Assembly: GCF_027244095.1 (NCBI RefSeq)
Contig: NC_069659.1
Span: forward strand, 337,880,750 to 337,944,749
Origin: Hemicordylus capensis
Taxonomy: Eukaryota; Chordata; Lepidosauria; Squamata; Cordylidae
DNA: 64,000 nt
Direction of reading: 5' to 3'
In this document: piece after piece, positions 10,175-21,990 of the stretch
Layout: each line of letters opens with the position of its first letter
Numbering within the stretch: position 1 is the stretch's first letter
The notes under the pieces: model-generated
Told to the model about the DNA's origin: nothing
Seen by the model: only the letters and a program-made list of their open reading frames with translations
Database searches by the model: none
Program-made: the position numbers and the translations under genes

Positions 10175-11395
10175 CAGTCATAGGGGACAGCACAGGCAGA
10201 AGAGGACCTCACTCAATGTTCTTCATTGCAAAGCCAATGGCAGCTCCCATCGTTCGCAAGTTCATCTCCCTAATTATTAATTAGGCCTGTGCAAAGCTTC
10301 AGCCAATGCCACATGCTCCACGCAAACTCCCCTGGCACTGTGCAGAGGTGACCAATGACCATTCCCATCACCCAGTACTGTGCTTTCCCCTGCACTGCTG
10401 GAGCTCCTTTAAGAGTCCTCTCAGACCATGCACCATCTGGGAACATGTGCATGGAGTTCTGGGAAATGTAGTCCTTCCCAGGGTTTTCACCATAGAGCTT
10501 AGTGGGTAGAGCTCTGGGAAGACCTACACTTTCCAGCATCCCTAGTGCATCTTCCAAGATGGCGCTGGGGGTTTGTCAGGCCTCTGTTTCTCTTAAAGGG
10601 TCTACCCTCCACTGACCCCCTTCCCCAGCACAGAGAGAAGCACTGCACTGCACTGAAGATAATTTGGTGGGAAATTGTGTGCACGCTGGAGGATTTTTGC
10701 CAAAGTGGCCTCCAACTGAAAAACATCCTAACCATTTCCCCCCCCATGAGCCCTGGATCCAAATTGCTCCTCTCTGCCCTGAAGATGCTAACAGCCATGG
10801 ATGAGAGAACGTATTGGCACAAAACATTTCCCTCTTTGCAGCGAAGCATCCATTTCAGGGGGCTGACTGGAGCAAAGTGTTAAATACCCCTCCCTCTGAA
10901 GTGGGGCTTTATCGAGCTCCTGCCCCACCGTGGCTCTTTCACGGAACTCCCATGTCAAGTCTCCTTTGACCCTCTGTGGTTGGGTTTTCATATTTCCAGG
11001 GGAAAGAGTCTAATCATTTCTGTTGTACCGCAGTACATCTGGGCGAAACAAGCCAATACACAAAATGCAAAACGATGAAAGGGGCGGCCTTTCATGAGGC
11101 AAGGTGAGGCAGTCACTGTCAGACAGCAGATGATCAGGGTCCCAAGAGGGCAGCAAGATGGGCCATGGCCGTTGGGGCAACTCTTCAGGGCCACCTGTGC
11201 CTCTGACCCAAAGAGCTCTGGCCCATGAAAGATGGAGCCACAATTTGTCTTTAAAGTGCCACAAGACACTCGGATGAATTTTAATACACTTATTAAATAT
11301 TTTGTCGCAGCAATGAATTAATCCATGTGACTGATATCAGAGGTTGAGCCCAAGACAATGGGTGCTAGGCAACCATTGCCAGGGGTGGGGGGACC
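10175..11395. other. Unassigned intronic sequence
   Basis: Fairly unique-looking, moderately GC-rich sequence. Open frames on both strands lack motifs. It contains a short promoter-like motif pair, listed separately at 10455-10570. Confidence 0.35.
10455..10570. promoter_or_regulatory. ZNF143-like and YY1-like motif pair
   Basis: The minus strand reads actacatttcccagaa (10459-10474), close to the ZNF143/SBS element ACTACAATTCCCAGAAT. The plus strand reads aagatggcgctgg at 10557, close to the YY1 site AAGATGGCGGC. Both are typical of promoters, but nothing else marks a start site here. Confidence 0.2.
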
Positions 11396-11878
11396 AGCTC
11401 CTGCAGTCTCCTTTTACTTTTCTTTTTATTGTGAGCCCTTTGGAGACAGGGAACCATCTTATTTATTATTTATTTTTCTATATAAAGCACTTTGAGGACT
11501 ATAGTTGTCAACTGTCTAAGGGCTCCTTCACTCCTCCCACAAACAACTTCAGCCTTAGGCCTGCCATTTCCCCTTATATTTGGAACTCTCAGGACAGCTG
11601 CATGATGCCTCCTCTCTTTCTTACTTAAAATTCCTTCTTAACACCCACTTTTTCCATGAAGCCTTGTCCCAACCCTTTTGTCCCCACATCCCTACTGTAA
11701 GTTACCTTAAGTACATGTAACTGAAACATTTCCATATTCTTCCTCGATCCACCCTTTTCTCCATTTCCCTCTCCATTCTCCACGGCCCCTTGTGTCAATA
11801 TTTAGATTGTGAGCCCCTTGGGGCAGGGACCTCTTGTTTTATAGCTGCTTCCCCCATAAACATAAAGTAATCTTATCT
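11396..11878 (+). repeat. LINE 3'-end remnants (L2/CR1-L3 type)
   Basis: Two tail-like blocks: ttgtgagccctttggagaca near 11430 and gattgtgagccccttggggc near 11805, each in a pyrimidine-rich context. They resemble the gatggacc-free L3/L2 tails common in reptiles. Class is a guess. Confidence 0.45.
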
Positions 11879-13984
11879 TTGCTTAACTAAGCTTTATTCA
11901 GGAACAACTCCATTTTTCTCCTTCTCCTTTCTCGCCCCTTTCTTTCTGGCACCAGCCCCCTCCACTTTCTCTCTATACAAGATCCCCACTGGGACAAACT
12001 TCTAATCAACAAAACATAAAGGACTGCTAGACAGAATACAACATATCGTTCCCCTTTATAACTACCAGAATTTAATTTATTTAAAATTTGGCGACAAAGT
12101 CCTTAAGTCTTTTAGGTGCTCTCCTGTCACACACCCTTCTCCTAATTCTTGGGGTCTCTGGCACAGGAGCTCTTAGTGATTTGTTTCCTGAAGATTCTCC
12201 ATCACTTTCATCAGCCTCATCTGTGAGGTCAAAACTGGAGGCAAGATCAAATTCCTCTACAGTGATCAGACTCCCTTCCCCTTTGTCTCATAGCATGCAT
12301 GCTTGAAAGTCTCAAACTGTTCCATTGCTTTCCATCATCCAATATGGCAGAATCTCCTTGGATTTTGATTATATTTTTTGGTCCAGAAAATTGGGAACAT
12401 CCCTTTCTCACTTTACAAGGCAGCCATACTCAAACAAAGTCCCCCACCTGAAACGTTTGCTGTTTTGCACCCCATTTCTGATCCACATACCATTTATATT
12501 TTTGTTGCTTCTCCCTTACCCAGTCCCTGCATCATTAGGGTAAGATGGCATGGAAAGCCCTGTCAATTGACGCTATTGGGTAAGTTTGGTAGTAGCTTTG
12601 TCTCCTCTCAGTAGTTCAAATGGTGATTTTCCTGTAGCAGAATGAGGAGTAGTTTGATAAGCAAGTAGAGTTTCACAGATCGCCTCTTTCCAGGGTTGTT
12701 GTTGCGTAGTAGCCAGTTGTAAACTTTCTTTCACTAATCTGTTCATTCTTTCCACTGAGCCATTCCTTCAAGGATGGTAGAAGGAAATAGTCTTGTATTT
12801 TATCCCATGATTATGCAAATATTGCTCCATTTCAAATGAGGTTAGCTGTGTCTCATTATCATTCACTAGTTCTTTAGGAAGACCTTCCCTCGTAAAAACT
12901 GCAGTCATGGAACTGGATCACCTTGTTTGTAGTAATGTTGTCAGCACCTGGAATAGTAATCCATCATCACTATAACAAATCTTTAGTTTTGTGGGTTGGT
13001 TATTAAAAGGCCCCATTATATCCAGAGCATTGGGATACTCTACTGGAGTCAAGGTAAAATTCTTCTGTGATTTGTCACATACAGCACAAGCCATGCAGTG
13101 CCTGACTGCATTTTCAATGTGTGTGTCCATACCTGGCCACAAAATTTTTCTCTGATTCGCCTTTTAGTCAAGCTCATGTCCAGGTAACCTTGGTGGACAA
13201 TTTTGATAACTTTTGCTTGTAAGGAGGCTGGCACCACCAAACGATCAGTTCTCAGCACCAGCTCATTGAGAAGGGACAGCTCACTCGCCACCTACAATGT
13301 ATGACTGAAGATGTTCAGGTAACCAGTTTTTGCATGGTCTTCCATTAGTTCAGTCAGCACTTTATCAGCACTGAGGGCTGCTTTCCACTCAGAAGACATC
13401 ACTCCACGAATGGATGAAGCTATTTGTACAATTACTACTCCTTCATCCTCTTCTTCTTCACTTCCTCTTGGCCTGGAAGTGGAAGTTGAGATAAACAATC
13501 TGCAGTTGTATTCCGAATACCTGACAGGTATTCCAGCTGGAAATCAAAGTCCATAAGTCTGGTGATCCATTTGGCTATTCTAGTAAATAAAGTAGATAGG
13601 GGTTTATGGTCCGACTATAAAGAGAATTGTCTGCACCACAAGTCAGTCTTGAAGTGTCTCACCTCCCAGAAACATGCTAGAGCTTATTTTTCAATGACAG
13701 AATACATCTTCTTTGATACAGTAAGCACTCTGGAAGAACAGGCAACTCTAACTTCGCTATTACCTTTTTTCTGGGTCAAGACAGCACCCAACCCATATTC
13801 AGAAGCATCAGTGATTACAATAGTGCACCTGTTGGTGCCAAAAGAAGTGAGAGCAGGGCTTTCAGCAATGGCTGATCTGATAGGCTAAAAACTAGTCTTG
13901 CAGGATGCATCCCAGTTAAATGCTACAATCTTTTCTTTAAAAAAAAAGAAAAGAAAAGATGCAATATGGCAGTTTTTGAGGCAA

Positions 13985-14026
13985 ATTGTCCCTGAGACCT
14001 TGGGTTAGGGTGGTATAAAAATGCGC

Positions 14027-14053
<27 letters not shown>
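13985..14053 (+). repeat. L2/CORE-type tail with (AAAT)n
   Basis: gggtggtataaaaatgcgc followed by taaataaata repeats, the usual end of L2-mobilised elements, lying inside the LTR fossil. Confidence 0.55.
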
Positions 14054-14057
<4 letters not shown>

Positions 14058-14194
14058 GGGTAATACAAAGTTCTAAAAACGATCCAAGTGCATTCTTTTT
14101 ATGTGGCTCCGGTGCTTCCTAAATAGCTTTCAGCAAATCTGTTTGGGTATCTACACCACTCTGAGATATTCTGTGTCACAAATACATCACTGAG

Positions 14195-14907
14195 TAGGGA
14201 TGTGCAAGCTGGATTGCTTCGATCTGGGCTCAACATTGAGCTGGCCTGGTTAGCACAGTCCAAGTTCAAACTGGACCAGCCCCGCTAAGTGGAGAGCTGA
14301 TCCATGTTTGAACTGGACCAACCCACCGACTCACAGGGGTATACTTGTAAAGTATACAAGAGGTATACAAGGCTCAGGGGTATACTTGTAAAGGGGAATC
14401 TGGTGAGAATTCCCCTTTACAAGTACAAGGAACTCCTTAGCCTGAGGTGGGGCAAAAGAAAAGGTACTTTTTACCTTTAAAATTCAGATGGCGGGGCAGC
14501 AGGGGCAATGACATTGGCTGCAGCACCAGGGGCTCCTCTAACCCCTCCATCGGCCTCCCAAATGAAAACCTGGGTCGGCTGCAGCCCAGTTCAGGCCTCT
14601 GCACACATGCAGATGCCATTTCCTCTGTGCATGTTCATGCATGCACAGAGGCTATTTGCATCACCACAGCTCCCCTGCCACCTGAATTTTAAAGGTTAAA
14701 AGTACCTTTTCTCTCTCCGTCCCTTAGGTTAGGGAATCACCCTGTACTTGTAAAGGGGAATCTTCACTGGAATCCTCCCTGTTCGGCCCAGCTCATTGGT
14801 CAAACTGGACAGGACGGATTAGGCTGAGGCCTAGCCCAGGCCGGGTCGGTTCGAATCCAGTCCAGATTTGAACCAAACAGGGCTAATGGCCGGCTCGCAC
14901 ATCCCTG
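14195..14907. mobile_element. hAT-like element, TAGGG family, copy B
   Basis: Ends are TAGGGATGTGCAAGC and an inverted CTCGCACATCCCTG. Flanks tcactgag (14187-14194) and tcaccgag (14908-14915) match at 7 of 8 positions. The inside shows ggtatacttgtaaa and fcctttacaag-like inverted words (gaattcccctttacaagta) shared with copy C. No transposase frame is present. Confidence 0.85.
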
Positions 14908-16163
14908 TCACCGAGTGTGTGAGCAGAGGAATTTGATGATAGGCCAAAGACAAGTCCAGCGTTGTGAACACTGAGGCAGCATTTCATTGATACTGGGTAA
15001 TGGATGACAATCCACTATCAAGTTAGAGGTCACATCTCTTAAATCTACACACATCCAAAGTGCACCATTTGATTTAGATTCAAAAACAAGAGGAGAGACT
15101 CATTCTAATGAATCAATGGGTTCTGTTATGTTAGCAGGCTGTAGTCTTGAAAGCTCCTCTTTAAATGGTTGGCACAATGCTATGGGTATGTTCCTCACTT
15201 TGTGATATATGGGTATTACATTTGCCTTTAGCTGAATTTTATGTTTGAAATGTATGGCGGTGCCAGGAGTAACAGCAAAAACATCCAAGAAATCAGCCAT
15301 CATATCAGCATGTGGATGTTCCATCGTCTGTAATATGGGTTCCGTGTTATTTGGGTCTAACATGATCTGTAGGTCTTTCTGATGTTTGCAGCCCAATACT
15401 GAAACTCCTTTTTGTGACACATACACTTTCCTTTCTGTAATACATCCTTTGTATTCCAGGACAGCAGTGAATAGCAATGGGGAACCTCCGTGTCCGTGTC
15501 TGAAGGCTGCAGGTGCAGATCTGATGCAGTTTCTTGTAAAGCAGATGTAGTTCCTTGTAGGGCTAGAGGCATCACCCTAGTCACTCCAGCCTACGGATGG
15601 CCCTGGCGACAGCTCCTCCTTTCTGGTGCTGCCATGTTCTGGGGCAGTGCCATACAAAAATATTGGGATTGGAAGGATTTAGACTGAATAGCCTGGATTC
15701 CAGGAATTTGGTTTGGGGTACCAAGGAGAGGGATTTGGCACAGTGAAGAGCATTTTCCATCCTCCTAGCCATCTCTCTTAAGTCAGATGTTGTTTATGTT
15801 TATTATGATTAGGTTTGTTTTACTAAGCTTTATTCAGACAGAACGCCATTTTTCCTCCTCCTCCTTTTCCTCCATTTTCTTTCTGGCTCCCCCCTCCCCC
15901 ACGCTCTACAGGATCCCCACTGGAAAAACTTCTAATTAACAAAACATGAAAGGCTGCAAGGTCGAACACAACACCTGTCCTCCACTCTTTGTAAAGCACC
16001 ATGTACATGTTTGGCACTATATAAATAAATAATCAATACCCTATACAGCAGGCCAGAGTTGTTATATTGAAGATTATGTCTGAATACTTTTCATTATGTC
16101 TGAAGCCATTCCTGGATACTTCTTCTTTTTTTCTTCTTCCAACTTTCCCCCAGATATTATTTC

Positions 16164-16362
16164 ACAATAGCATAGGATCATAGGAAGCTGCCTTATACGG
16201 AATCAGACTATTGGTCCATCTAGCCCAGTATTGCCTACACTGACTGTAGCTCTCCAGGGTTTCAGGGAAGAATAATTCTCAGCCAAGCAGAGATGCCAGG
16301 AACTGAACCTGAAGCCTTCTGCATGCAAAGCAGATGCTCTACTACTGATCTGCAGCCCCATT
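16164..16362 (-). mobile_element. tRNA-derived part of the mosaic SINE (S5)
   Basis: Reversed copy without the 5S segment: tail ggaagctgccttatacggaa, body gctctccagggtttcagg, and tRNA-like head gcagatgctctactactgat. Confidence 0.75.
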
Positions 16363-16849
16363 CCTGCATCAAGCCATTAAAATCTCTAGGATTGTTTCCC
16401 AATAGTCACTTGGAGAGTAATGCCAGTTTCTGGAGACTCTAGGCCAATCCTTGAGGGATTCCCACCAATCAAAGAATAGGGTATGCACACTGGCTCCATA
16501 AGATTCCAAAGCCCGCCCGCCCTGCTAGTGAAGATGGAGAGGCTCCATGCCTACCAAGGATTGTGTCATCCCTGTAGCGATGACTCCCCCATTGGAAATG
16601 ATGGGAGAATCATCACTACAGCGAAGATGCAGCCCTTAGTAGCCACAGAGCCTCTCTGCCTTTGCTAACAGTGAGGGTAGGCTGTGTCACAGCTGAGTCA
16701 CACAGAACTAGTGTGCACACCCCATTCTTGGACTGGGAGGGCACTGTGCAGAATGTAAGCCTTTGTCTTGTCAATGGTTACCTGGTGAGTTCATGGTTGA
16801 CATAAGAACTTCCCAGGTTCACAGGTGACACGTTTCAGCACTGCACTAG
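16363..16849. other. Unassigned intronic sequence
   Basis: No gene or repeat recognised. Confidence 0.4.
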
Positions 16850-17278
16850 AGAGCACCTTCTTCTGCATGATCCCAAGCACACATTAAGGTCATCTGAGGA
16901 GGTCCATCTCCAGTTACCACCAGTACGTCTGGTGGCGACTCAGAGGTGGGCCTTCTCTGTAGTTGCTCCTGGGGGGTGCAATGCACTCCCTGCAGAAATC
17001 CGTAATTTGAATTCATTATTGGCCTTTGGGAGAGCCCTCAAAACCTATCTGTTTGGCCTGGCCTTCCAGAGTTTTTAATTTGTTGTAAATGTTTTTAACT
17101 TAAAACCTGGTTTTCCAGGATTTTTAAACTGTTTTGAATGTTTTAACTGTTAATTGTTTTATGGCATTTTAAAGTCTGTTTTTAATTGTTTAATTGATTT
17201 TTAATTGTTTTGTTTTAATGTAAACCGCCCTGAGCCATTTTTGGAAGGGTGGTATATAAACCGAATAAATAAATACAT
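16850..17278 (+). mobile_element. L2-like LINE 3' end
   Basis: It carries the end of an L2-type frame (ccttctctgtagttgctcct, compare 5808), then a T-rich 3' region, then gtaaaccgccctgagccatt with an AAAT tail. This is the most complete L2 3' end in the window. Confidence 0.7.
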
Positions 17279-17489
17279 ACACAGGCACAACAGCTTCTTG
17301 GATTAACATAACTTAATATATGTATAAGGCAAGGGCAATGTGTATTTCAGCTTTCGCCTTCTCCAGCTGCTCTGGTGATGATATTGGAAAAGTGAGGTAT
17401 CTATAGTGACAGAAATACAATGTTTTTGATGGTGTATCCAGCACCGTTGGATGCTCTTGCTGAGATGATGTCAGGTATTATGCTCAAGG

Positions 17490-17534
17490 CGTGTGTGTGT
17501 GTATATACACACACACGCACGCACACACACACAG
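17490..17534. repeat. (TG)n/(CA)n microsatellite
   Basis: A short run of gtgtgtgt that turns into acacacac around a central tatata, forming a small palindromic dinucleotide repeat. Confidence 0.9.
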
Positions 17535-19399
17535 AGGGTTTTTAGTAGTATTGAAATGGCAAGTTTTACTTTCAGCTGCTCTTGCACCAAACTTTGAGAC
17601 CGGTTTTCAAAACTCGGCAGAGTTTCAAAAACAGTGCAAGATGAGTCGGGGGACTGTTGAAAGAGAAAGAGGTGGTTGAAGTTCCACACAACAACAACGA
17701 TAGCACAGCACTAATGTTCCGATTTCCCCCACCTTTGCAACTAGATTCACCGGCCCCCAATCCAAAGAGAGTCAATTTGCAACAACACGATTAGTACTGA
17801 GAAGGCAGAAGCTGCATGCAGAGTTCCCAGTTAGCACATGAGAATACACATTCTCACCAGGAGAGAGAGAGAGAGAAGCACCCACGGTTTCTTTCACAAG
17901 GCCAAGGCAGTCCTTCCATGAGGCGAGGTGAGGTGGTTGCCTCAAGGGGCAGTTTAATGGGGCCTCAGTGGCATAGCAAGATGGCTCCTGCCACTCCCTG
18001 CTGCCTCACCTGCCTCTATCGAAGCAGTTCTTCATAGAAAGGTCTTGGATATAGGGAAGAACACTGAGAGTTAATATCCTGCTGTATTCAAGCAAGTTCG
18101 CCCTGGGACAAAAAGTGATGTTTGACCCCACCTTCTTCAAAGAGGAGTGAGGAGGGAGAGCAAAGAGCAAGCTGTCGCCTGCCCCACAGGCCCCCCACCT
18201 TCAGCGGCCCACAGACATTTGTCATCCCCACCCCCACCTGCCTTGCTCAATGGCAGCTACGCCAGGTATTAAATGCTGCTTGGCAGCTACGCTTTAATTC
18301 CACTTGCAGTTCGCGGAGGGAAAACCATTCCACAACCGCACTAAAGAGTTCTTGTGTGTGGAAACACTCAGTGTTGGCGAGGTTGGACATTCTCATCAGA
18401 AAAGGGAGTCGCTAATCGCTTTTTTAAATGGAACAGCAACTGTAAAGCTCCTGCTAGACAAATAATGGGGAGTTTTTAAAATCCTGGATCAATTAGTTGC
18501 ATTGTGGGGTGTCTATGTTTTTAAGCAACAGGAGAAATTCGCAATTGTGTTCTGTTATAAGGGATTTGTAAGGCTTTCCTTATGTGGGTTTGTGATCGTG
18601 ATTCAGTGGCGGGGGGCAGTGGGGGAAGTGCAGGGATGGAGCGCAAGTACTTCTCGGCTTCTCTGGCTGTTGGGGTGGGCATGGCTGCATAGAGAGCGCC
18701 TGCCATAGAAAGCGCCTGCACTCCGGAATTTGCAACTACATCACTGGGGGGACTACATCACTGAATTTGCATTGACATCACTGTAGGAAACGTACAAAGA
18801 TACAGCAGTGAAGAAAGCAGACTGAGCACTCTTTCCTTGCCAATCCTGGATCCCCAATTCTTAAATTCCATTGGCTGACATGAGGACATTTACTCAATGT
18901 AGTCCCACTGAAATTAAAAGGACCAGTAAGGCATTACTTGAGCGTGGCTACTTTGAGCAATTCTCCTCATGCCAGCCACTGATTTCTGTAGAAGAGTTAT
19001 GCGCTTGCTTAAATGGCTTCCACTGAAATCAATAGGACTTAACAATACTTCGCTTGGCTGTATCGAACCCTGCCATACTACAGTCCCCTGCAAGCGACCA
19101 GTTCCCCAATACTTCCTTGATATGTGCTGCTCTTCTGCAGTGTTTGTCATGGAGGAGCCACGGCATTTCAGTCAGCACTGGGCCAGATCCAGGAGGGGTT
19201 TGGCTATGCGCCTATGTTAACAGCACATGCACACGTGAAGATGGCAGCTTCAAAAGACTGCATGGAAAAGGCTGATCCGAGTCCCGCCTGTCCTGATGGC
19301 CCTGCCCTGGGCTCTTCATGCCCCCTTCCCTTTCATGGTGAATAGCACAAATACTTCTTTAAAAGCGATCAGAGATCTTGCTGTTTGGGGAGGAGAACT
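17535..19399. other. Unassigned intronic sequence
   Basis: Largely unique-looking. 18865-19080 contains repeat-like words (ccactgaaatcaataggact) common in old foldback repeats. No gene supported. Confidence 0.35.
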
Positions 19400-19612
19400 G
19401 GCTTTGCAGCAGCCAGCAAGAACTGTCCCCTTTGCTAAGCAGGGTCTGCCCTGGCTTCCATTGGATGGGGGACTTCATGCGAATGCTGTCTGCAGTCAGA
19501 TATTCTCCTTGGGGCAGGGGACGAACAACATCTGGGGACCTCCCAGTTTGAGAACCCTTGCCCTAAACAGAATGGGGCTGTCACTCCGTGGAAGAGCATC
19601 TGCTTTAGCTTC
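19400..19612 (+). mobile_element. 5S-tRNA mosaic SINE S6, partial
   Basis: 5S-like gctaagcagggtctgccctg then ggatgggggact; a MITE half (tctggggacc...gagaaccctt) interrupts it; the tRNA-like cactccgtggaagagcatct follows. The usual tail is missing. Confidence 0.6.
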
Positions 19613-19712
19613 AGGTTTTTTACATTTTATATCCCGCTCTTCCGCGAAGGAGCCCAGAGCTGTGTACATGGTTGCTTTTATCCTCACAACAACCCTGTGA
19701 GGTAGGCTAGTA
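19613..19712 (-). mobile_element. CORE-SINE/MIR-like fragment M1
   Basis: Reversed 3' part: atttta(t)atcccgctcttc, then tcctcacaacaaccctgtga. Other copies are at 32155, 33290, 36655 and 57412, all reversed, and at 22290 and 45716 forward. Confidence 0.65.
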
Positions 19713-20051
19713 TGACAGCTTCCTATGATGCTGTTCTGTAAGAATGTTCACTGACATGCTGTGCAGCAAAATGTAGGCAGTTGAGCACCACCCATGCGGC
19801 TACATGTGCCTACCACACCACTGGCATGGTTGCAGAACAGTGCTGCTCCACTCCAGCTTTAAACTGTGGAAGCGCAGTTGTGCAACGCTACCTCCATCCT
19901 AGAGAATTGTCTGTGATATTGTAAGAATATGCAAGCTGTTTAGCTGACACAGAATCCTTCATCTGGTAGAAGTGTTCTGTGAAACTCCAAACCTTGCATA
20001 TTCCTACACCAACTGTAGCCTATCCAAAAGGAGATGCCATCATCACTCTTA

Positions 20052-20242
20052 CCGTATTTACCCAAATCAAAGTCAACTCTGAATTTAAGACAATGCCTTA
20101 AAAGAGAAGTTATATACAAGTTATACCTGTATTTACCCAAAAGAAAAAGGAATCCAAATTTAAGATGACCTCCCCCCACCCCACCATATTTAACAGGAAA
20201 GAACTGGGAGAAAACCTCATTTTGGATTTGGGTAAATACGGT
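20052..20242. mobile_element. Foldback MITE with taccgtatttacccaaat ends
   Basis: Inverted ends taccgtatttacccaaat and atttgggtaaatacggta close a 190-base element. It sits in the GHSR intron only about 68 bases past the exon 1 donor, so a retained-intron reading frame would run into it. Confidence 0.8.
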
Positions 20243-20309
20243 ATTCCACACGCCTTGGATCCACAGAAGACAAGCAGACACAGGATGGAATAAGCCAAGA
20301 TATCCTTAC

Positions 20310-21075
20310 CTAACATTTTCACAGTTTGCCTGTTGTACTTGTCCCTGACGGAGGTCTTTGGCCCTATCTCCTTTCTCTTTCTCCTCCAGAGTTTCCTGAC
20401 AATGAGGCTGTAGAGCACAGTCAAGCAAAAGACAGGGAGGAAAAAAAAGATGCTAGACGTCCACACCATAATGGTCAGCAGCCCGGACTGGATGGCGTAC
20501 TCCGTGGCCCTGCATTCATTGGTGTCCCAGGGGTTTGTCCCATTCTCATGCTCAACCCCAACCAAGACAAAGATGGGCCCAGCGCTAACAAAAGACACTG
20601 CCCAGAGCACCAAGATGACTAGCCGGACTTTGCCTTTGGTGATCACCACCTTGGCCCGGAGTGGAAAGCAGACGGCAAAATACCTCTCCACGCTCAAGGC
20701 GGTGATGTTGAGGATGGTGGAATACGTGCAGCACTCGCTGACAAACTGGAAGAGCTTGCAGAGAAGGTCCCCAAAATTCCAAGGCCGGTACTGCCAGAGG
20801 CGGAAGAGATCCAGGGGCATGCAGAGAAAGATCAGCAGGTCCGAGAAAGCCATGCTGGAAAGGTACAGGTTGGTGGTGGTCCTCATGTCGTGGAACCTGG
20901 AGACCACCAGCATGGTCATCAGGTTGCCTAGGATCCCGACCACAAAGAGGAGCACGCATGTGACCGTGACGGCAGCGAGCAGCGGCACAGGGAAGAGGTG
21001 CAAGGGCTCGTCCGGCCATGTCTCGTTTTCGTAATCCATGACAAACCCGGGCTGCCAGCGGCTTGCGTTGTACAT
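20310..21075 (-). CDS. GHSR: Ghrelin receptor, coding exon 1
   Basis: Encodes residues 1-255 plus one base of the next codon. The chosen start ATG (21073-21075) gives MYNASRWQPGF, matching the position and style of the mammalian MWNATPSEEPGF; an upstream in-frame TTG is not needed. Visible are an extracellular N-terminus with N-glycosylation sites (Asn3, Asn17), TM1 with GN (50-51), TM2 with SDLLIF (Asp79), the disulphide pair Cys106 and Cys188, TM3 Glu114 (the ligand-contact position Glu124 in human), the ERY triad (130-132), TM4, TM5 and a basic third loop. The exon ends ATGTTAG followed by the donor GTAAGG. The receptor binds acylated ghrelin and signals through Gq in pituitary and hypothalamic cells. 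Core sequence is strongly conserved, so I call it intact. Confidence 0.97.
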
Positions 21076-21637
21076 CCCTAGGAACAAAGTGGCCTCCTGG
21101 GCACGGGCCGGATTCAGATGCTCTGCTGCGTCAGTGGCTCGTCATGTCTGAGGTGTGGAGGAGTCAACTGCAGTGGCTCAGCATGAGTTGAACATCCAGG
21201 AGGTCTACATGAAAACAAGCCAATGACAAGCTGAGCTAGGTGAGACAGGCATGGATAAAGCCACGAGAAAGCAACACTCCAGGACAGAGCATGTTCGCCG
21301 AGGGTCACCTGTGCAGGGAACTAACTAAAAGATTCCAAAATAATCATCGCCCTCCTTCTGCGTCCACATTGCAGGTTAGCATTCATCATAGGTTAGTTTA
21401 TGCTCGCATGAGATTATTTTGGTACACTCGGTGAGAGCTGTTGAATATGTTAATTATACACGAGGGGAAATTTCTATCTATGGTGACCCATTCATACATT
21501 GCTATTATTTAGACGATCGATACCCTGCTTTCCAGTCAACAGATGTCCTCAAAGTAGCTCACACAACAAAAAAGAATGCAAAGGTGGTTCCTGTCCCAAA
21601 AGGATTTATGAGCAACTCATACTAAAAATATGCTAGG
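21076..21637. other. GHSR immediate 5' flank
   Basis: No TATA box or clear start site seen. On the minus strand the ATG is preceded by actttgttcctag, which reads as a splice acceptor, so a non-coding first exon further upstream is possible. Confidence 0.4.
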
Positions 21638-21794
21638 AGCACTAATAAGGGTTTTGCTCAAGATGACTCAGGCAATGAAACCCAAGCCCATCACCACCAT
21701 GCCCATATACACAAGGGAGACACTGCCAGCAGCCTCTAGAAGAGACAGTATACTGGACAGTTGCTCTCCTCTTGCTAAATATTAGAGAGCCATG

Positions 21795-21990
21795 AAAAGG
21801 CACCTCGTTGCCCAGTGAGCAGGAATAATTGATTCCCTGTCCCAAAGGGGCTCACAGTCCAAACAGAAACACAGAAGGGAGACACCAGCAACAGCCACTA
21901 GGAAGGCTGCTATACTGGGCTGGACAGGGCCAGTCACTCTACAGCCGCTGATTATAAAGAGAATCATTATTTTAAGAGGTGCCTCTTTGC
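21795..21990 (+). repeat. Interspersed repeat of the gtcccaaaggggctcacag family
   Basis: Shares ordered words (ggctcacagtc, agacaccagcaacagccact, agggccagt, ggtgcctctttgc) with 25540-25795 and 26520-26815. A related, reversed piece lies at 24958-25017. LINE-derived by style, family not identified. Confidence 0.55.

Larger units (their letters stand above)
11880..15995 (-). mobile_element. Ty3/Gypsy-type LTR retrotransposon, decayed fossil
   Basis: Direct terminal repeats of roughly 170-180 bases lie at about 11880-12065 and 15818-15990; both share the words aagctttattcag and gatccccactgg. Between them, on the minus strand, are remnants of pol in the Ty3 order: protease/reverse transcriptase onset (about 15100-15580), RNase H (about 13300-13500) and integrase (about 12570-13290, including a GKSPFELL motif). 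The terminal repeats differ visibly, so the copy is old. It is broken in many places and not functional. A hAT element (14195-14907) and a small LINE/SINE tail (13985-14053) were inserted later. Confidence 0.75.
4721..20309 (-). other. GHSR intron, 15.6 kb
   Basis: The intron is bounded by GTAAGG at the exon 1 side and tgtag at the exon 2 side, and splits a codon after its first base. It is built largely of repeats listed separately: SINEs, L2 and CR1 pieces, MITEs and an LTR fossil. This is much longer than I would expect for this gene, an effect of accumulated insertions. Confidence 0.85.

Noticed and set aside
9865-10284. Lys/Arg-rich frame
   Set aside because: Runs through the AAAC/GAAA microsatellite.
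20450-21034. Long plus-strand frame (194 codons)
   Set aside because: It is the antisense shadow of GHSR exon 1, whose minus-strand frame has full receptor homology.
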